Shown here piece by piece: positions 7,220-15,612 of a stretch of DNA of 40,809 bases. Location of the stretch: positions 1 through 40,809 of the forward strand of contig DASTMZ010000033.1 in the NCBI GenBank assembly GCA_035713725.1. Direction: 5' to 3'. The notes below the pieces were generated by a model that made no database searches, was not told the origin of the DNA, and saw only the letters and a program-made list of their open reading frames with translations. Source of the DNA: DASQPR01 sp035713725 (GTDB lineage: Bacteria > Actinomycetota > Actinomycetes > Mycobacteriales > Micromonosporaceae). Each line of letters opens with the position of its first letter. Position 1 is the first letter of the stretch. The position numbers were made by a program, and so were the translations under genes.

Positions 7220-9310
7220 ATGAGACGAACCGCAGGCGTCACCGTCATCGCGGCTGTTTCCTCACTCGTTCTGTTTGGTTCGGCGGCGCCGGCGTACGCC
7301 GCGAACCCTGCCCACCCGGGCGCAAAGCTCGCCATCGCATCCGTTTCGAACCCGCGCCCGTCGCTGATCAGCGGCGGCGATGTGCTGGTACGGATCACCG
7401 GCGCCACCGGTACGCCAACGGTGACCCTCGATGGCCACTCGAGCGGCGCAACGGCGCACACCCAACCCGATGGTTCCTGGCTCGCGCTCGTCACCGGCAT
7501 GAGCAACGGCCGGCACCGCATCGAGGCGCGCTCCGGGCACCAGAATGCGCAGCTGCGCGTGACGAACCACAGCATCAACGGCCCGGTGTTCTCCGGTCCG
7601 CAGCAACTTCCGTTCATCTGCCAGACCGAAGCGTTCGGTCTGCCACCCGCGACACAGCCGGAATGCGCGGTCGCGACACAGGTGTCGTACCTGTACAAGA
7701 ACACCGCGGGCGCGTTCCTGCCGCTCGCCGATCCCACCACGCGCCCGGCGGACCTCGCGTCCGCGCTCGTGAACGGACAGCCGCTGCCCTACATCATCCG
7801 GCTCGAGCAGGGCACGATCGACCGTGCCGTGTACCAAATCGCGGCGCTCTACGACGGCTCCGACCCGTCGCCGTTCACACCGGACACCAGTTGGAACCGC
7901 CGGCTCGTCTACACGTTCGGTGGCGGTTGTGACGCCGGATTCCACCAGGGCAATGCAACCGGCGGCGTGATCAACGACCTGTTCCTTGCGCAGGGATACG
8001 CCGTCGCGTCGTCAACCCTCAACGTTCTGAACAACAACTGCTCCACGATCATCTCGGCGGAAGCCGCCATGATGGTCAAGGAACACTTCATCGAGGCGTA
8101 CGGCCCGGTCGCGCACACCATCGGCTGGGGCGGTTCCGGCGGTGCGATCCAGCAGTACGACATCGCCGACCAGTACCCGGGCATTGTCGACGGCATCGTC
8201 CCGGGCATCTCGTTCCCGGATCCGTTCACCACCACCGGACCAGTCACCGACTGCCGGCTGCTCGACAACTTCTTTGGCACGACGGGCAACGGCTTCACGC
8301 CGGATCAGATGCGGGAGGTATCCGGCTTCCGGTCGTACGACTCGTGCGTGTCCTGGGATGCCACCTTCGCTAATCGCATCACGGCGACCGACAGCTGTGA
8401 CCCGTCGATCCCGACCGACCTGTTGTGGGACCCAGTCACCAACCCGGACGGCGTGAAGTGTGCGGCCGCCGAGCAGTATGTGACCCAGCTCGGCGTCAAC
8501 CGGCAGACCGGATTCGCGCGCAGTCCGCTCGACAACGTCGGCGTGCAGTACGGTCTCGGCGCCCTGGAAGCCGGGCAGATCACCGCCCAGCAGTTCGTCG
8601 ATCTGAACGTGGGCGTCGGAGGGTTCGACTTCACCGGCGCTCCGGTGTCGACCCGTACCACCGCGGATCCGAAGGCTTTGGCCGCGTCCTACCGAGATGA
8701 TCTCGACAACAGCGCCCAACAGGGTCTGCGCGAGACCCCGGTGATCGACCAGCGGATCGACCTCGACCTCGCTGGCTTCGGCAACGACATCCACACCACC
8801 GACTGGTCCTACGTGATGCGAGCCCGCATGACCGCGGCCGGCGACGTGGCGAACCAGGTCATCATCGAGAACGGTCTGACGACGATCGCGCAGGCGAGCA
8901 TCTACGAGCTGGCGGCGATGGACCGGTGGCTGACGGCCATCGACGCCGACACGTCGCACCGACCGCTGTCGGTGAAGGTGTCCGCGGACAAACCAACCGA
9001 CATCACGGACGGCTGCTTCGCGACCAACGGCACGCTGATCCACGAAACGTTGTCGTATCAGGGCACCGGTCAGTGCGCGACGTTGTTCCCGGTCGCGGCG
9101 AACACCCGGCTCGTCGCCGGCGCACCGCTCGCGATGTTGGCGCTGAAGTGCGCGCTCAAGCCAATCGACTGGGCCGACTACCCGGTGACGTTCACCGACG
9201 CGCAGAAGGCAGAGTTGCGGGCGGCGTTCCCGACGGGTGTCTGCGACTACGCCAAGCGCGGACCTCAGCAGCAGCATCCGATTGGCAGTTGGTTGAACTA
9301 CGGCGGCTAA
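7220..9310 (+). CDS. Secreted DUF6351-like protein with alpha/beta-hydrolase-type motif
   Basis: A 696-residue secreted protein. AAGGAG lies 6 bases before the ATG. The N-terminal signal peptide ends in APAYAANP. A beta-rich N-terminal domain (NPRPSLISGGDVLVRITGATG, then LVTGMSNGRHRI and NHSINGPVFSGPQ) is followed by a larger domain. The order and wording of motifs fit what I recall of DUF6351, a family of secreted actinobacterial and proteobacterial proteins of unknown function. TIGWGGSGGAIQQY near residue 300 resembles a nucleophile elbow, so an esterase or amidase activity is possible but unproven. Cysteines are spaced through the chain, as expected for an exported protein. The gene stands alone and ends in a GC-rich hairpin. 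Confidence 0.8.
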   Translation: MRRTAGVTVIAAVSSLVLFGSAAPAYAANPAHPGAKLAIASVSNPRPSLISGGDVLVRITGATGTPTVTLDGHSSGATAHTQPDGSWLALVTGMSNGRHRIEARSGHQNAQLRVTNHSINGPVFSGPQQLPFICQTEAFGLPPATQPECAVATQVSYLYKNTAGAFLPLADPTTRPADLASALVNGQPLPYIIRLEQGTIDRAVYQIAALYDGSDPSPFTPDTSWNRRLVYTFGGGCDAGFHQGNATGGVINDLFLAQGYAVASSTLNVLNNNCSTIISAEAAMMVKEHFIEAYGPVAHTIGWGGSGGAIQQYDIADQYPGIVDGIVPGISFPDPFTTTGPVTDCRLLDNFFGTTGNGFTPDQMREVSGFRSYDSCVSWDATFANRITATDSCDPSIPTDLLWDPVTNPDGVKCAAAEQYVTQLGVNRQTGFARSPLDNVGVQYGLGALEAGQITAQQFVDLNVGVGGFDFTGAPVSTRTTADPKALAASYRDDLDNSAQQGLRETPVIDQRIDLDLAGFGNDIHTTDWSYVMRARMTAAGDVANQVIIENGLTTIAQASIYELAAMDRWLTAIDADTSHRPLSVKVSADKPTDITDGCFATNGTLIHETLSYQGTGQCATLFPVAANTRLVAGAPLAMLALKCALKPIDWADYPVTFTDAQKAELRAAFPTGVCDYAKRGPQQQHPIGSWLNYGG

Positions 9311-9317
9311 CGGGTGA

Positions 9318-9345
9318 CGCGCCGGGCGCCTCCGCGCCCGGCGCG
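9318..9345. terminator. GC-only hairpin between convergent genes
   Basis: A perfect 12-bp stem (9318-9329 pairs with 9334-9345) with loop CTCC starts 7 bases after the DUF6351-like stop codon. It lacks a T-run, as many actinobacterial terminators do. It faces the glycosyltransferase gene on the other strand and could serve both directions. Confidence 0.6.
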
Positions 9346-9411
9346 CCACCTCGGAAGTCGGCGCGCCTCCGCGGAAGTCGGCGTGCCTCCGCGCCCGGCG
9401 CGCCACCTCGG
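9328..9411. repeat. Short GC-rich direct repeats
   Basis: A 27-base sequence at 9328-9354 recurs exactly at 9385-9411. Between the copies, a unit of about 20 bases starting GGAAGTCGGCG is itself nearly duplicated. The right arm of the adjoining hairpin is part of each copy. The structure looks like local slippage of a terminator-like element. Confidence 0.75.
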
Positions 9412-9413
9412 CG

Positions 9414-11477
9414 TCAGGGTGAATCGTCTGTGCGCACCAGATGTGCGAGGTGGGAGTCGCTCCGGACCAGCTCCGGAGCAATCTTGTAGCGCAGCTTGTG
9501 GACGAATGACGCGGCGAGCAGGGTGGCGAGTTCGTCCGGGTCGTACGGCTCCAGCATCGCGTGCTGAAGCTGGTGCGGCGGCCCGGAGCTCATCCGCGTA
9601 CCCTTCGCCCACGCCTCGTGGAAGTCGTCGTCGAGGTTGTAGAGCATCTCGAAGATGTGGTGCAGCAGGTAGTAGTCCATGAGTTCGCCGCGCTTCTCCC
9701 ACCACAGGAACAACGCGGCCCGCCACAGGTAGATCGGGTAGCACCGTGGTCGGCAGGCCAGGAACCAGCTGGAGATGAACGCGCCGTTGTAGTTGAAGGC
9801 AAACAGATCGCTGGTGGCCAGCAGCGAGTCCAACCGCGGCAGCAGGGGTTCGGTCACCAGACACGTCGCATCGACCCAGATGCCGCCATATTTCTCCAGC
9901 AGGGCCAGCCGGAGCAGGTCGGAGCGGTGGATCGGGTTGTCATCGACCGCTGCGAGCAGATCGGCGGGCAGGTCGACCCAGTAGGGGATCGTGTCGTCGG
10001 TCAGGTCGTGGACGTCGGCGTCCCGGTTCTGCCGGCGCAGCGCCGAATGGCACCGTTGCACTACCGGTGGCGCATCGGCGAAACCCTGCCCCCAGTAGAC
10101 AAAGATCGGCGTACGGTCGTTATCCCGCGCGGCATCCAGACGCTGCCGTGCCTGGACGCGGATCTGATCCAGGTGCTCGGCGAGGAAGACGCCGACCTCC
10201 CGCCGTGCACCAACCGCCTTCGCCTCGACCGCGACCAGGGTGTCCCGGTCGAACGGCAGGTCGTGATCGAGAGCCAATGCCGCGCGGGCCGCCTCGTCGT
10301 GCTCCGTGCGCCGGCGCGCCTCCAGGACGGCGGCCAATTGGTACGCGCGAGCGCTGGATTCGGGCTGGGCAGCCACCGCCGACCGGAGCCAGGGCTCAGC
10401 GGCCGCGCTACCGCCGTGTGCGCGCAGCATCCTGCCGAGCTCGAACGCGGCGTCGCCGCGCGGGTCCGCGCCCTGCGCCGCGGACCGCAACGCAACCACC
10501 GCGGCGTCGATGTCGCCACGGGCGCCCAGGCTAGCCGCGTCGGTACGCAGTCGGAGGCTCATGCGTTCGCCACGGTCGGCGGCGGCGAGCAGGGCGTCGA
10601 CCTCGACAGCTCGGCCCGACGCGGCGCTTCGCACGGCATGCTCCGCAATCGCCGCGGCACCGCCTTCGACGCGGGCAAGCTCTGTGACGGGTCGCATTGT
10701 GCGTCGCGAACGGGACGCGTTCGGGGGTCCAGCCCAGGTGTAGTGGTACAAGTCGTCGTCGGGCGTGTCGCCGTCGAAGTATCCGATGGGTCCGGCGGAC
10801 TCGGTGAGTGTCAGTGAGTGCCAGTAGACCTCGCCGTGCCCGGCCGACATCCCGCTCACCAGCCGTACGAACGCCGACGTCGCGGTGTCCGGCACGGTGT
10901 AGGTCACGCTGATGCGGTGGTCGCCGAACTCGTTGCGCGCAGGGTGGGACCGTGCGAGTGCCCATTGGACGACGGATCCCTCCATCGTTCCGATCACGAT
11001 CCGCAGTGCCTGGCGGTTAAGGTGTCCGGTCAGCGGCCGTGGCAGGTGGACCGACACCTCGCAGGTGTACGTGCGACCGGGCCGCATGCCGAGGCGAAAC
11101 GTGTTGCGCCGATCCCGGCCGCCGGGCGCGACGTGCGTGTCGTTGTTCTCGTTGACGCCGCGTACGAGCATGCCCATGACACCGTCCAGCCCGGGTACCG
11201 GCACCTGGTAGCCGACATTGTGCTTGTGCACATAGACGCCGCCGGCGGCGAACGGCTGGTCGAACAGGTCGACGTCGAGGCCGGTGCCGTCGACATCGAT
11301 CCGCGCGCGAGCGCCGACGGCGCGAAATCCCGGATTCGGCGCGAGGTTGACCATCCTCGATGCCAACTCGAGCCGGCCATGGGCGCTCGTTCGCAACAAA
11401 GCCACCCGCAACCGCCGCGCATTCTTGCGCACCCGGCGCTGGATGCGCGGTCGCAGGCGCGAAAACACCCCGGCCAT
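9414..11477 (-). CDS. Multidomain capsule-type glycosyltransferase (beta-sandwich, helical repeats, GT)
   Basis: A 687-residue protein in three parts. After a basic N-terminus (Arg-rich to residue 40), residues of about 43-250 (NLAPNPGF ... YFDGDTPDDDLYHYTW ... PNAS) resemble carbohydrate-binding beta-sandwiches known from phage tail proteins and surface enzymes. About 255-440 is Ala/Leu-rich helical, with TPR-like spacing. The C-terminal part (TPIFVYWGQGF near 457, DLLRLALLEKYGGIWVDATC near 525-540) is the capsular polysaccharide synthesis/TcdB-like glycosyltransferase core with its metal-binding Asp. ATG 11477 has AAGGGG 7 bases upstream. The open frame continues far upstream, but that part is antisense shadow of the deacetylase gene. 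It is probably last in the 14286-to-9414 operon. No signal peptide is seen, so it should act in the cytosol. Confidence 0.82.
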   Translation of the reverse strand: MAGVFSRLRPRIQRRVRKNARRLRVALLRTSAHGRLELASRMVNLAPNPGFRAVGARARIDVDGTGLDVDLFDQPFAAGGVYVHKHNVGYQVPVPGLDGVMGMLVRGVNENNDTHVAPGGRDRRNTFRLGMRPGRTYTCEVSVHLPRPLTGHLNRQALRIVIGTMEGSVVQWALARSHPARNEFGDHRISVTYTVPDTATSAFVRLVSGMSAGHGEVYWHSLTLTESAGPIGYFDGDTPDDDLYHYTWAGPPNASRSRRTMRPVTELARVEGGAAAIAEHAVRSAASGRAVEVDALLAAADRGERMSLRLRTDAASLGARGDIDAAVVALRSAAQGADPRGDAAFELGRMLRAHGGSAAAEPWLRSAVAAQPESSARAYQLAAVLEARRRTEHDEAARAALALDHDLPFDRDTLVAVEAKAVGARREVGVFLAEHLDQIRVQARQRLDAARDNDRTPIFVYWGQGFADAPPVVQRCHSALRRQNRDADVHDLTDDTIPYWVDLPADLLAAVDDNPIHRSDLLRLALLEKYGGIWVDATCLVTEPLLPRLDSLLATSDLFAFNYNGAFISSWFLACRPRCYPIYLWRAALFLWWEKRGELMDYYLLHHIFEMLYNLDDDFHEAWAKGTRMSSGPPHQLQHAMLEPYDPDELATLLAASFVHKLRYKIAPELVRSDSHLAHLVRTDDSP

Positions 11478-11554
11478 CGAAAGGCCCCTTCCCCCGCGCG
11501 CGCACAGCATACCGGGCGTGCGCCGCGCGAGGGATGTGCCGGCTTGGCGAGCTC

Positions 11555-12199
11555 TCAGGCGGGGGCGATCGACACGCTCAACTTCGTCGCGGTGAATGCC
11601 TCGGCGTAGCGGGAGCGGCTTTCCATACCGCGCAGCCGCATCAGGCCGAAGAACACTTCGTCGTCCCACCAGTCGTGCACCTTCTGGGACGGGAAGTGCG
11701 TGTTCAGCAACTCCACCTTGCGGGCGGCTTGTTCGGCGGTCAGCGGGACGTAAACGTTCGGTTGCCCGAGGTCGCCGTCCCACTTCGGGATCTCGTACTG
11801 GATGACGATCTGGTCGCGGAACGCGGTGATGGCGAGTTCGCCGAGCAGCCGATGGTCCTGGTGGGCATCGGATCGCGACGGCACGATGACGAGATCGGCC
11901 GGCGTGACGGCGGCGTCCTGCATGATCTGCTTCACCCGGTTCCAGTGTCCCGGCAGCCGACCGTCCGGCAGGTCGTGAAGATCGAACGTCATCCGTGCGT
12001 ACGGCAGGAAAGCACTCGCCGCGGCACGCGCCTCTGCCTGGCGGGCCGGCGCGCCACCGCACAGCACGTACCGCACGGTCAGGTCGGGTACCGCTTCGAC
12101 GAGCCGGAGCAGCAGGCCGCCGGCGCCGATTTCGATGTCGTCCGGATGCGCTCCAATCGCCACCACGGAGCGCACTCCGGCGAGGCTCAGGCTCAGCAT
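11555..12199 (-). CDS. PIG-L family sugar N-deacetylase
   Basis: A 214-residue LmbE/PIG-L protein with the zinc-binding AHPDDIE motif at residues 17-23 and the second metal and catalytic segment SDAHQDHR near residue 109. The family removes acetyl groups from N-acetylated sugars (GlcNAc-PI, GlcNAc-inositol in mycothiol synthesis, bacillithiol, glycopeptides). It lies 13 bases downstream of the cytidylyltransferase and is co-directional with a C-methyltransferase. A role on an activated amino sugar or a glycan intermediate is therefore likelier than mycothiol synthesis. ATG 12199 has GAGGGG 8 bases upstream. Length is normal for a short PIG-L member. Confidence 0.88.
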   Translation of the reverse strand: MLSLSLAGVRSVVAIGAHPDDIEIGAGGLLLRLVEAVPDLTVRYVLCGGAPARQAEARAAASAFLPYARMTFDLHDLPDGRLPGHWNRVKQIMQDAAVTPADLVIVPSRSDAHQDHRLLGELAITAFRDQIVIQYEIPKWDGDLGQPNVYVPLTAEQAARKVELLNTHFPSQKVHDWWDDEVFFGLMRLRGMESRSRYAEAFTATKLSVSIAPA

Positions 12200-12212
12200 G
12201 CGGCTATCCCCT

Positions 12213-13052
12213 CTAGATGCGGGCCGGTTCGGATTCCGGCGCGAGCAGCTCGGGACGTGGCTGCGGCGGGCGACCGTTCGGCTTCCACAGCATCCACGGC
12301 GCCGTACCGCGGCGGTAGAGGTCCTCCATCTCCGCGCGGTCCTTGAACGTGTCGACCGCGCGCCAGAAACCCGTATACCGCTGGGCTAGCAACCGTCCGG
12401 CCGGGTAGAGCCGGTTCAGCGCGTCCGGCACGATCTCTTCGCCGTCGCGCAACACGTCGAAGATCTCCGGCCGCATGATGAAGTAGCCGCCGTTTTCCCA
12501 CTGCGTAATGCTGCGGAACTCGCGGATGCCGGTGACCGCGCCGGCGTCGTCGATCTCCACTACGTGGTGCGACGAGAACGGCGGTACGGCCAGCATGCTC
12601 GCCGTCGCGTCGCTGCTCGCGAACAAGTCGATCATTTGGTCGAGCGGCGCGTCGGTGAGTGTGTCGGCGTAGTTCGCGAGGAACATCGGCTCGTCTTCGA
12701 CCTGTTCCCGGACCCGCATCAGCCGCTCGCCGATCGTCGAGTTGAGCCCGGTGTCGATGAACGTGATCTTCCAGTCGGTGATGTCGGAGGAGAACAGGCG
12801 GATGTCGCGGCCGCCCGCGGTCATCGTGAAGTCGTTGGACAATGTCTCGTCGTAGTGCAGGAAGTAGTCCTTGACCACCGAGGCGCCGTACCCCAGGCAC
12901 AGCACGAAGTCGGTGTGGCCGAAGCACGCGTAGTAGCGCATCACGTGCCACAGCAACGGGCGGTCGCCGATGATCGCCATGGGTTTCGGTGCGTCGCTCG
13001 TGCCCTCGCGCATCCGCATGCCGAGGCCGCCGCAGAACAGCACAACCTTCAT
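12213..13052 (-). CDS. Glucose-1-phosphate cytidylyltransferase-like nucleotidyltransferase
   Basis: A 279-residue sugar nucleotidyltransferase. The N-terminal nucleotide-binding loop reads FCGGLGMRMREGT (family consensus GGxGTR). It continues with APKPMAIIGDRPLLWHVMRYY and a C-terminal GFWRAVDTFKDRAEMEDLYRRGTAPW, close to RfbF, which makes CDP-glucose from CTP and glucose-1-phosphate. The usual aspartate of the GDG motif is replaced (ANYADTLTD), but Asp is retained nearby. Start ATG 13052 lies 4 bases beyond the stop of the upstream methyltransferase gene, with no clear ribosome site, so translation is probably coupled. No CDP-glucose 4,6-dehydratase is evident in the window, so the nucleotide and the final sugar are unsettled. 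Confidence 0.85.
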   Translation of the reverse strand: MKVVLFCGGLGMRMREGTSDAPKPMAIIGDRPLLWHVMRYYACFGHTDFVLCLGYGASVVKDYFLHYDETLSNDFTMTAGGRDIRLFSSDITDWKITFIDTGLNSTIGERLMRVREQVEDEPMFLANYADTLTDAPLDQMIDLFASSDATASMLAVPPFSSHHVVEIDDAGAVTGIREFRSITQWENGGYFIMRPEIFDVLRDGEEIVPDALNRLYPAGRLLAQRYTGFWRAVDTFKDRAEMEDLYRRGTAPWMLWKPNGRPPQPRPELLAPESEPARI

Positions 13053-13056
13053 CGCG

Positions 13057-14286
13057 TCACACCACCGCGAGCTCGGGGATCGGGAACACCAGCCGCCCGC
13101 CCCATTCGCGGACGTAGGACAGCTGCTCGGTGATCTCGGCACGGAGGTTCCACGGCAGGACCACGATGTAGTCGGGCCGGTCGGCCGCGATCCGCTCCGG
13201 CGCGTGGATCGGAATGTGCGTACCCGGCAGGAACCAGCCCTGCTTGTGCGGCGACCGGTCGACCGTATATGCCATCAGGTCCGACCGGATCCCGCAGTGG
13301 TTCAGCAGCGTATTGCCCTTGCCTGGCGCACCGTAGCCGACCACGCGCTTGCCGTCGGTGCGTGCGGAGATCAAGAAGCCGAGGAGATCGCTCTTGATCC
13401 GGAACACCGCGTCGTCGAACCCCCGGTGCCCCTCCAGCGTGTGCAGGCCGGCGGCCGACTCGGCGTCGAGCACCTCCTTGACGCGTACCGACTGCTCGCC
13501 CGCCGCCTCGGCGTGCATCGCGTGAACGCGCAGCGAACCGCCGTGGCTGGCCAGCTCGTCGACGTCGACGACGGTGAGCCCGGCGGTGGCCAGCGCGCGG
13601 GATGCGGTGAGCAGCGTCAGGTACTGGTAGTGCTCGTGGTAGATGGTGTCGAACTGGCGTTGTTCGATGAGCCGCAGCAGGTGCGGGAACTCGAGCGTGA
13701 CCAGGCCGGTCGGCTTCACGAGCGCAGCGAGGCCGGCGGAGAAGTCGACGATGTCCGGCACGTGGGCGAAGACGTTGTTGCCCGCGACGAGGTCGGCGCG
13801 GCCGAAACGCTCCGCGAGGTCGGTGCCGGTGGCGGCGCCGAGGAACGCCACCTCGGTCCGGATGCCTTTGCCGCGGGCCACCTCGGCGACATTGCCGGCC
13901 GGTTCGACGCCGAGCACCGGGATGCCGGCCGCGACGAAGTGCTGCAGCAGATAGCCGTCGTTGCTGGCCACCTCGGTCACCAGGCTGTCCGGGCCGAGGC
14001 CGAGCTCGCCGGTCATCCGGACGGCGTATTTGCGCGCGTGCTCGACCCAGGATGTCGAGTACGACGAGAAGTAGGCGTAATCGGAGAAGATGTCCTCCCC
14101 GGCCACGTACGCCGGCAACTGTACGAGCAGGCACTGGCCGCAGATGCGCACGTGCAGCGGATAGAACGACTCGACGCCGTCGAGCCGGTCCACCGGCACG
14201 TAGCTTTCGCAGAGCGGCGACATGCCGAGATCGACAAACGTGTCGGTCAGGGCGGCGCCACACAGGCGGCAGTTGACGTTGTTCAC
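13057..14286 (-). CDS. Zinc-motif sugar C-methyltransferase (TylC3/NovU type)
   Basis: A 409-residue SAM-dependent methyltransferase with the three-part layout of NDP-hexose C-methyltransferases. An N-terminal zinc site (Cys6 and Cys9 in NCRLCG; Cys49 and Cys52 in ICGQC) is followed by a central Rossmann domain (VTEVASNDGYLLQHF, GVEPAGNVAEVA, HEHYQYLT). A C-terminal domain carries VVGYGAPGKGNTLLN and the closing PELAVV. Such enzymes add a methyl group to C3 of a 4-keto-6-deoxy sugar nucleotide. GTG 14286 has AGGAG 5 bases upstream. It is first in the operon leading to the cytidylyltransferase and deacetylase, which fits branched-chain sugar synthesis. Confidence 0.9.
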   Translation of the reverse strand: MNNVNCRLCGAALTDTFVDLGMSPLCESYVPVDRLDGVESFYPLHVRICGQCLLVQLPAYVAGEDIFSDYAYFSSYSTSWVEHARKYAVRMTGELGLGPDSLVTEVASNDGYLLQHFVAAGIPVLGVEPAGNVAEVARGKGIRTEVAFLGAATGTDLAERFGRADLVAGNNVFAHVPDIVDFSAGLAALVKPTGLVTLEFPHLLRLIEQRQFDTIYHEHYQYLTLLTASRALATAGLTVVDVDELASHGGSLRVHAMHAEAAGEQSVRVKEVLDAESAAGLHTLEGHRGFDDAVFRIKSDLLGFLISARTDGKRVVGYGAPGKGNTLLNHCGIRSDLMAYTVDRSPHKQGWFLPGTHIPIHAPERIAADRPDYIVVLPWNLRAEITEQLSYVREWGGRLVFPIPELAVV

Positions 14287-14562
14287 GCACACTCCTGTCG
14301 GGTTACCGGGACGTACCAAGTCTTCTTACCGTACGTAGGACGCGCCGTCGCGGTCACTTGTCAACCTATCGGGCAGATATGCGCTGGTCGTTGGGTTGAC
14401 GCGCCGCATCCGTCGGGTCCTGCGCATAGTGACCGACAAATTTGTATGGTGTAACGCGGCTAGGGGTGCCGGGGTGTCGCAACGCGGACACATGCCTGCG
14501 CGGCGTCGCGTCGGTGCGGCCCGGTACCCGACGCTAAACATGCCTGAACTTGGGGGGTTACC
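14287..14562. promoter_or_regulatory. Divergent intergenic region in the sugar-modification block
   Basis: About 276 bases separate the minus-strand methyltransferase operon from the plus-strand SDR operon. A TTGACA on the minus strand (14359-14364) is a candidate -35, but no well-spaced TANNNT partner follows. A locally AT-richer patch around 14430-14450 (ACAAATTTGTAT) contains the short palindrome ACAAATTTGT. Promoters for both operons should lie here. Confidence 0.4.
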
Positions 14563-15612
14563 TTGCGCGTACTCGTGACCGGTCACGAAGGATATATCGG
14601 AAGCGTTCTGTCGGATCGCCTGCTCGATCTCGGCCACGACGTCGTCGGCCTGGACACCGGCTACTTCGCGGAGTGCCTGCTCGGACCGGGGCCGCGCGAG
14701 ATCCCGTCGATGCACGTCGACCTCCGCGACGTGACCGCCGAGCACCTCCGTGGCCTCGACGCCGTGATCCATCTCGCGGCGCTCTGCAACGATCCACTCG
14801 GCAACCTCAACGCCGATCTCACATACGACGTCAACCACCGGTCGTCGGTCCGGCTCGCCGCCGCGGCCAAGGCGGCCGGCGTTACGCGGTTCCTCTTCTC
14901 GTCGTCTTGCTCGCTCTACGGTTCCGGTGCCGCCGACTTGCCGCCGGAGCAGCGCCCGTTCCTCGACGAGACGGCCGAGTTCTTTCCGGTCACGCCGTAC
15001 GGCGAGTCCAAGATCCTCGCCGAGCAGGGCATCGCGGAGCTCACCGACGACGACTTCTCGCCGGTGTTCCTGCGCAACGCGACGGCCTACGGCTTCTCGC
15101 CCCGGCTGCGTGGCGACATCGTGGTCAACGACCTGACGGCGCACGCGCTGTTGACCGGCGAGGTACGCCTGCTCTCCGACGGACGTGCGTGGCGACCGCT
15201 GATCCACGTCGAGGACATCTGCGCGGCATTCGAGGCGCTTCTGCAGGCACCGCGCGAAACGGTGCACGGCAAGGCGTACAACATCGCACAGAGCGTGGAG
15301 AACTATCTGATCCGCGACGTCGCCGAGATCGTCGCCGACGTGGTGGTCGGCAGCCAGGTGAGCTTCGCCGGGGGAGCGGGCACCGATCTGCGCAACTACC
15401 GGGTGTCGGGCGATCTTGTCGCGCAGGAGGTGCCGGAGTTCCGGCCGCAGTGGACCGTACGCAAGGGCGTCGAGCAGCTCGTCGAGGCCTATCAGCGGCA
15501 CGGCCTCACGATCGAGGACTTCCGTGGCGAGCCGTTCCAGCGGCTGCGCCGCATCGAGGCGCTCCGCGCCGCCGGCAAGATCGACGCAGACCTGCGCTGG
15601 ACGAGCTCGTGA
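14563..15612 (+). CDS. NAD-dependent epimerase/dehydratase (extended SDR)
   Basis: A 349-residue extended short-chain dehydrogenase acting on a nucleotide sugar. Nucleotide-binding GHEGYIG lies at residues 7-13, the acidic NAD-selecting residue is in VVGLDTGY, the active-site serines are in SSSCSLYG, and the catalytic pair is YGESK (Tyr146, Lys150). The substrate-binding side (RNATAYGFSPRLRGDIVVND, DGRAWRPLIHVEDI) is that of epimerases, 4,6-dehydratases or 4-ketoreductases; the exact reaction is not readable. TTG 14563 follows a GGGGGG ribosome site. The stop overlaps the next start (GTGA), so it forms a two-gene operon with a methyltransferase-type protein. Confidence 0.88.
   Translation: MRVLVTGHEGYIGSVLSDRLLDLGHDVVGLDTGYFAECLLGPGPREIPSMHVDLRDVTAEHLRGLDAVIHLAALCNDPLGNLNADLTYDVNHRSSVRLAAAAKAAGVTRFLFSSSCSLYGSGAADLPPEQRPFLDETAEFFPVTPYGESKILAEQGIAELTDDDFSPVFLRNATAYGFSPRLRGDIVVNDLTAHALLTGEVRLLSDGRAWRPLIHVEDICAAFEALLQAPRETVHGKAYNIAQSVENYLIRDVAEIVADVVVGSQVSFAGGAGTDLRNYRVSGDLVAQEVPEFRPQWTVRKGVEQLVEAYQRHGLTIEDFRGEPFQRLRRIEALRAAGKIDADLRWTSS

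Noticed and set aside
8012..9481. 489-codon minus-strand frame opposite the DUF6351-like gene
   Set aside because: Arg/His/Gly-rich composition typical of antisense frames in GC-rich DNA; no domain and no ribosome site.
11478..12062. Upstream continuation of the 9414-11477 glycosyltransferase frame (to about 882 codons)
   Set aside because: The extra part is Arg/Pro-rich antisense-type peptide lying over the PIG-L deacetylase gene in another frame; ATG 11477 has a good ribosome site.
14550..15608. A 740-codon plus-strand frame that would fuse an N-terminal extension to the 15609 methyltransferase
   Set aside because: It is the wrong-frame shadow of the SDR gene; the GTG at 15609 overlapping the SDR stop and the MRCLACG zinc motif right after it mark the true start.
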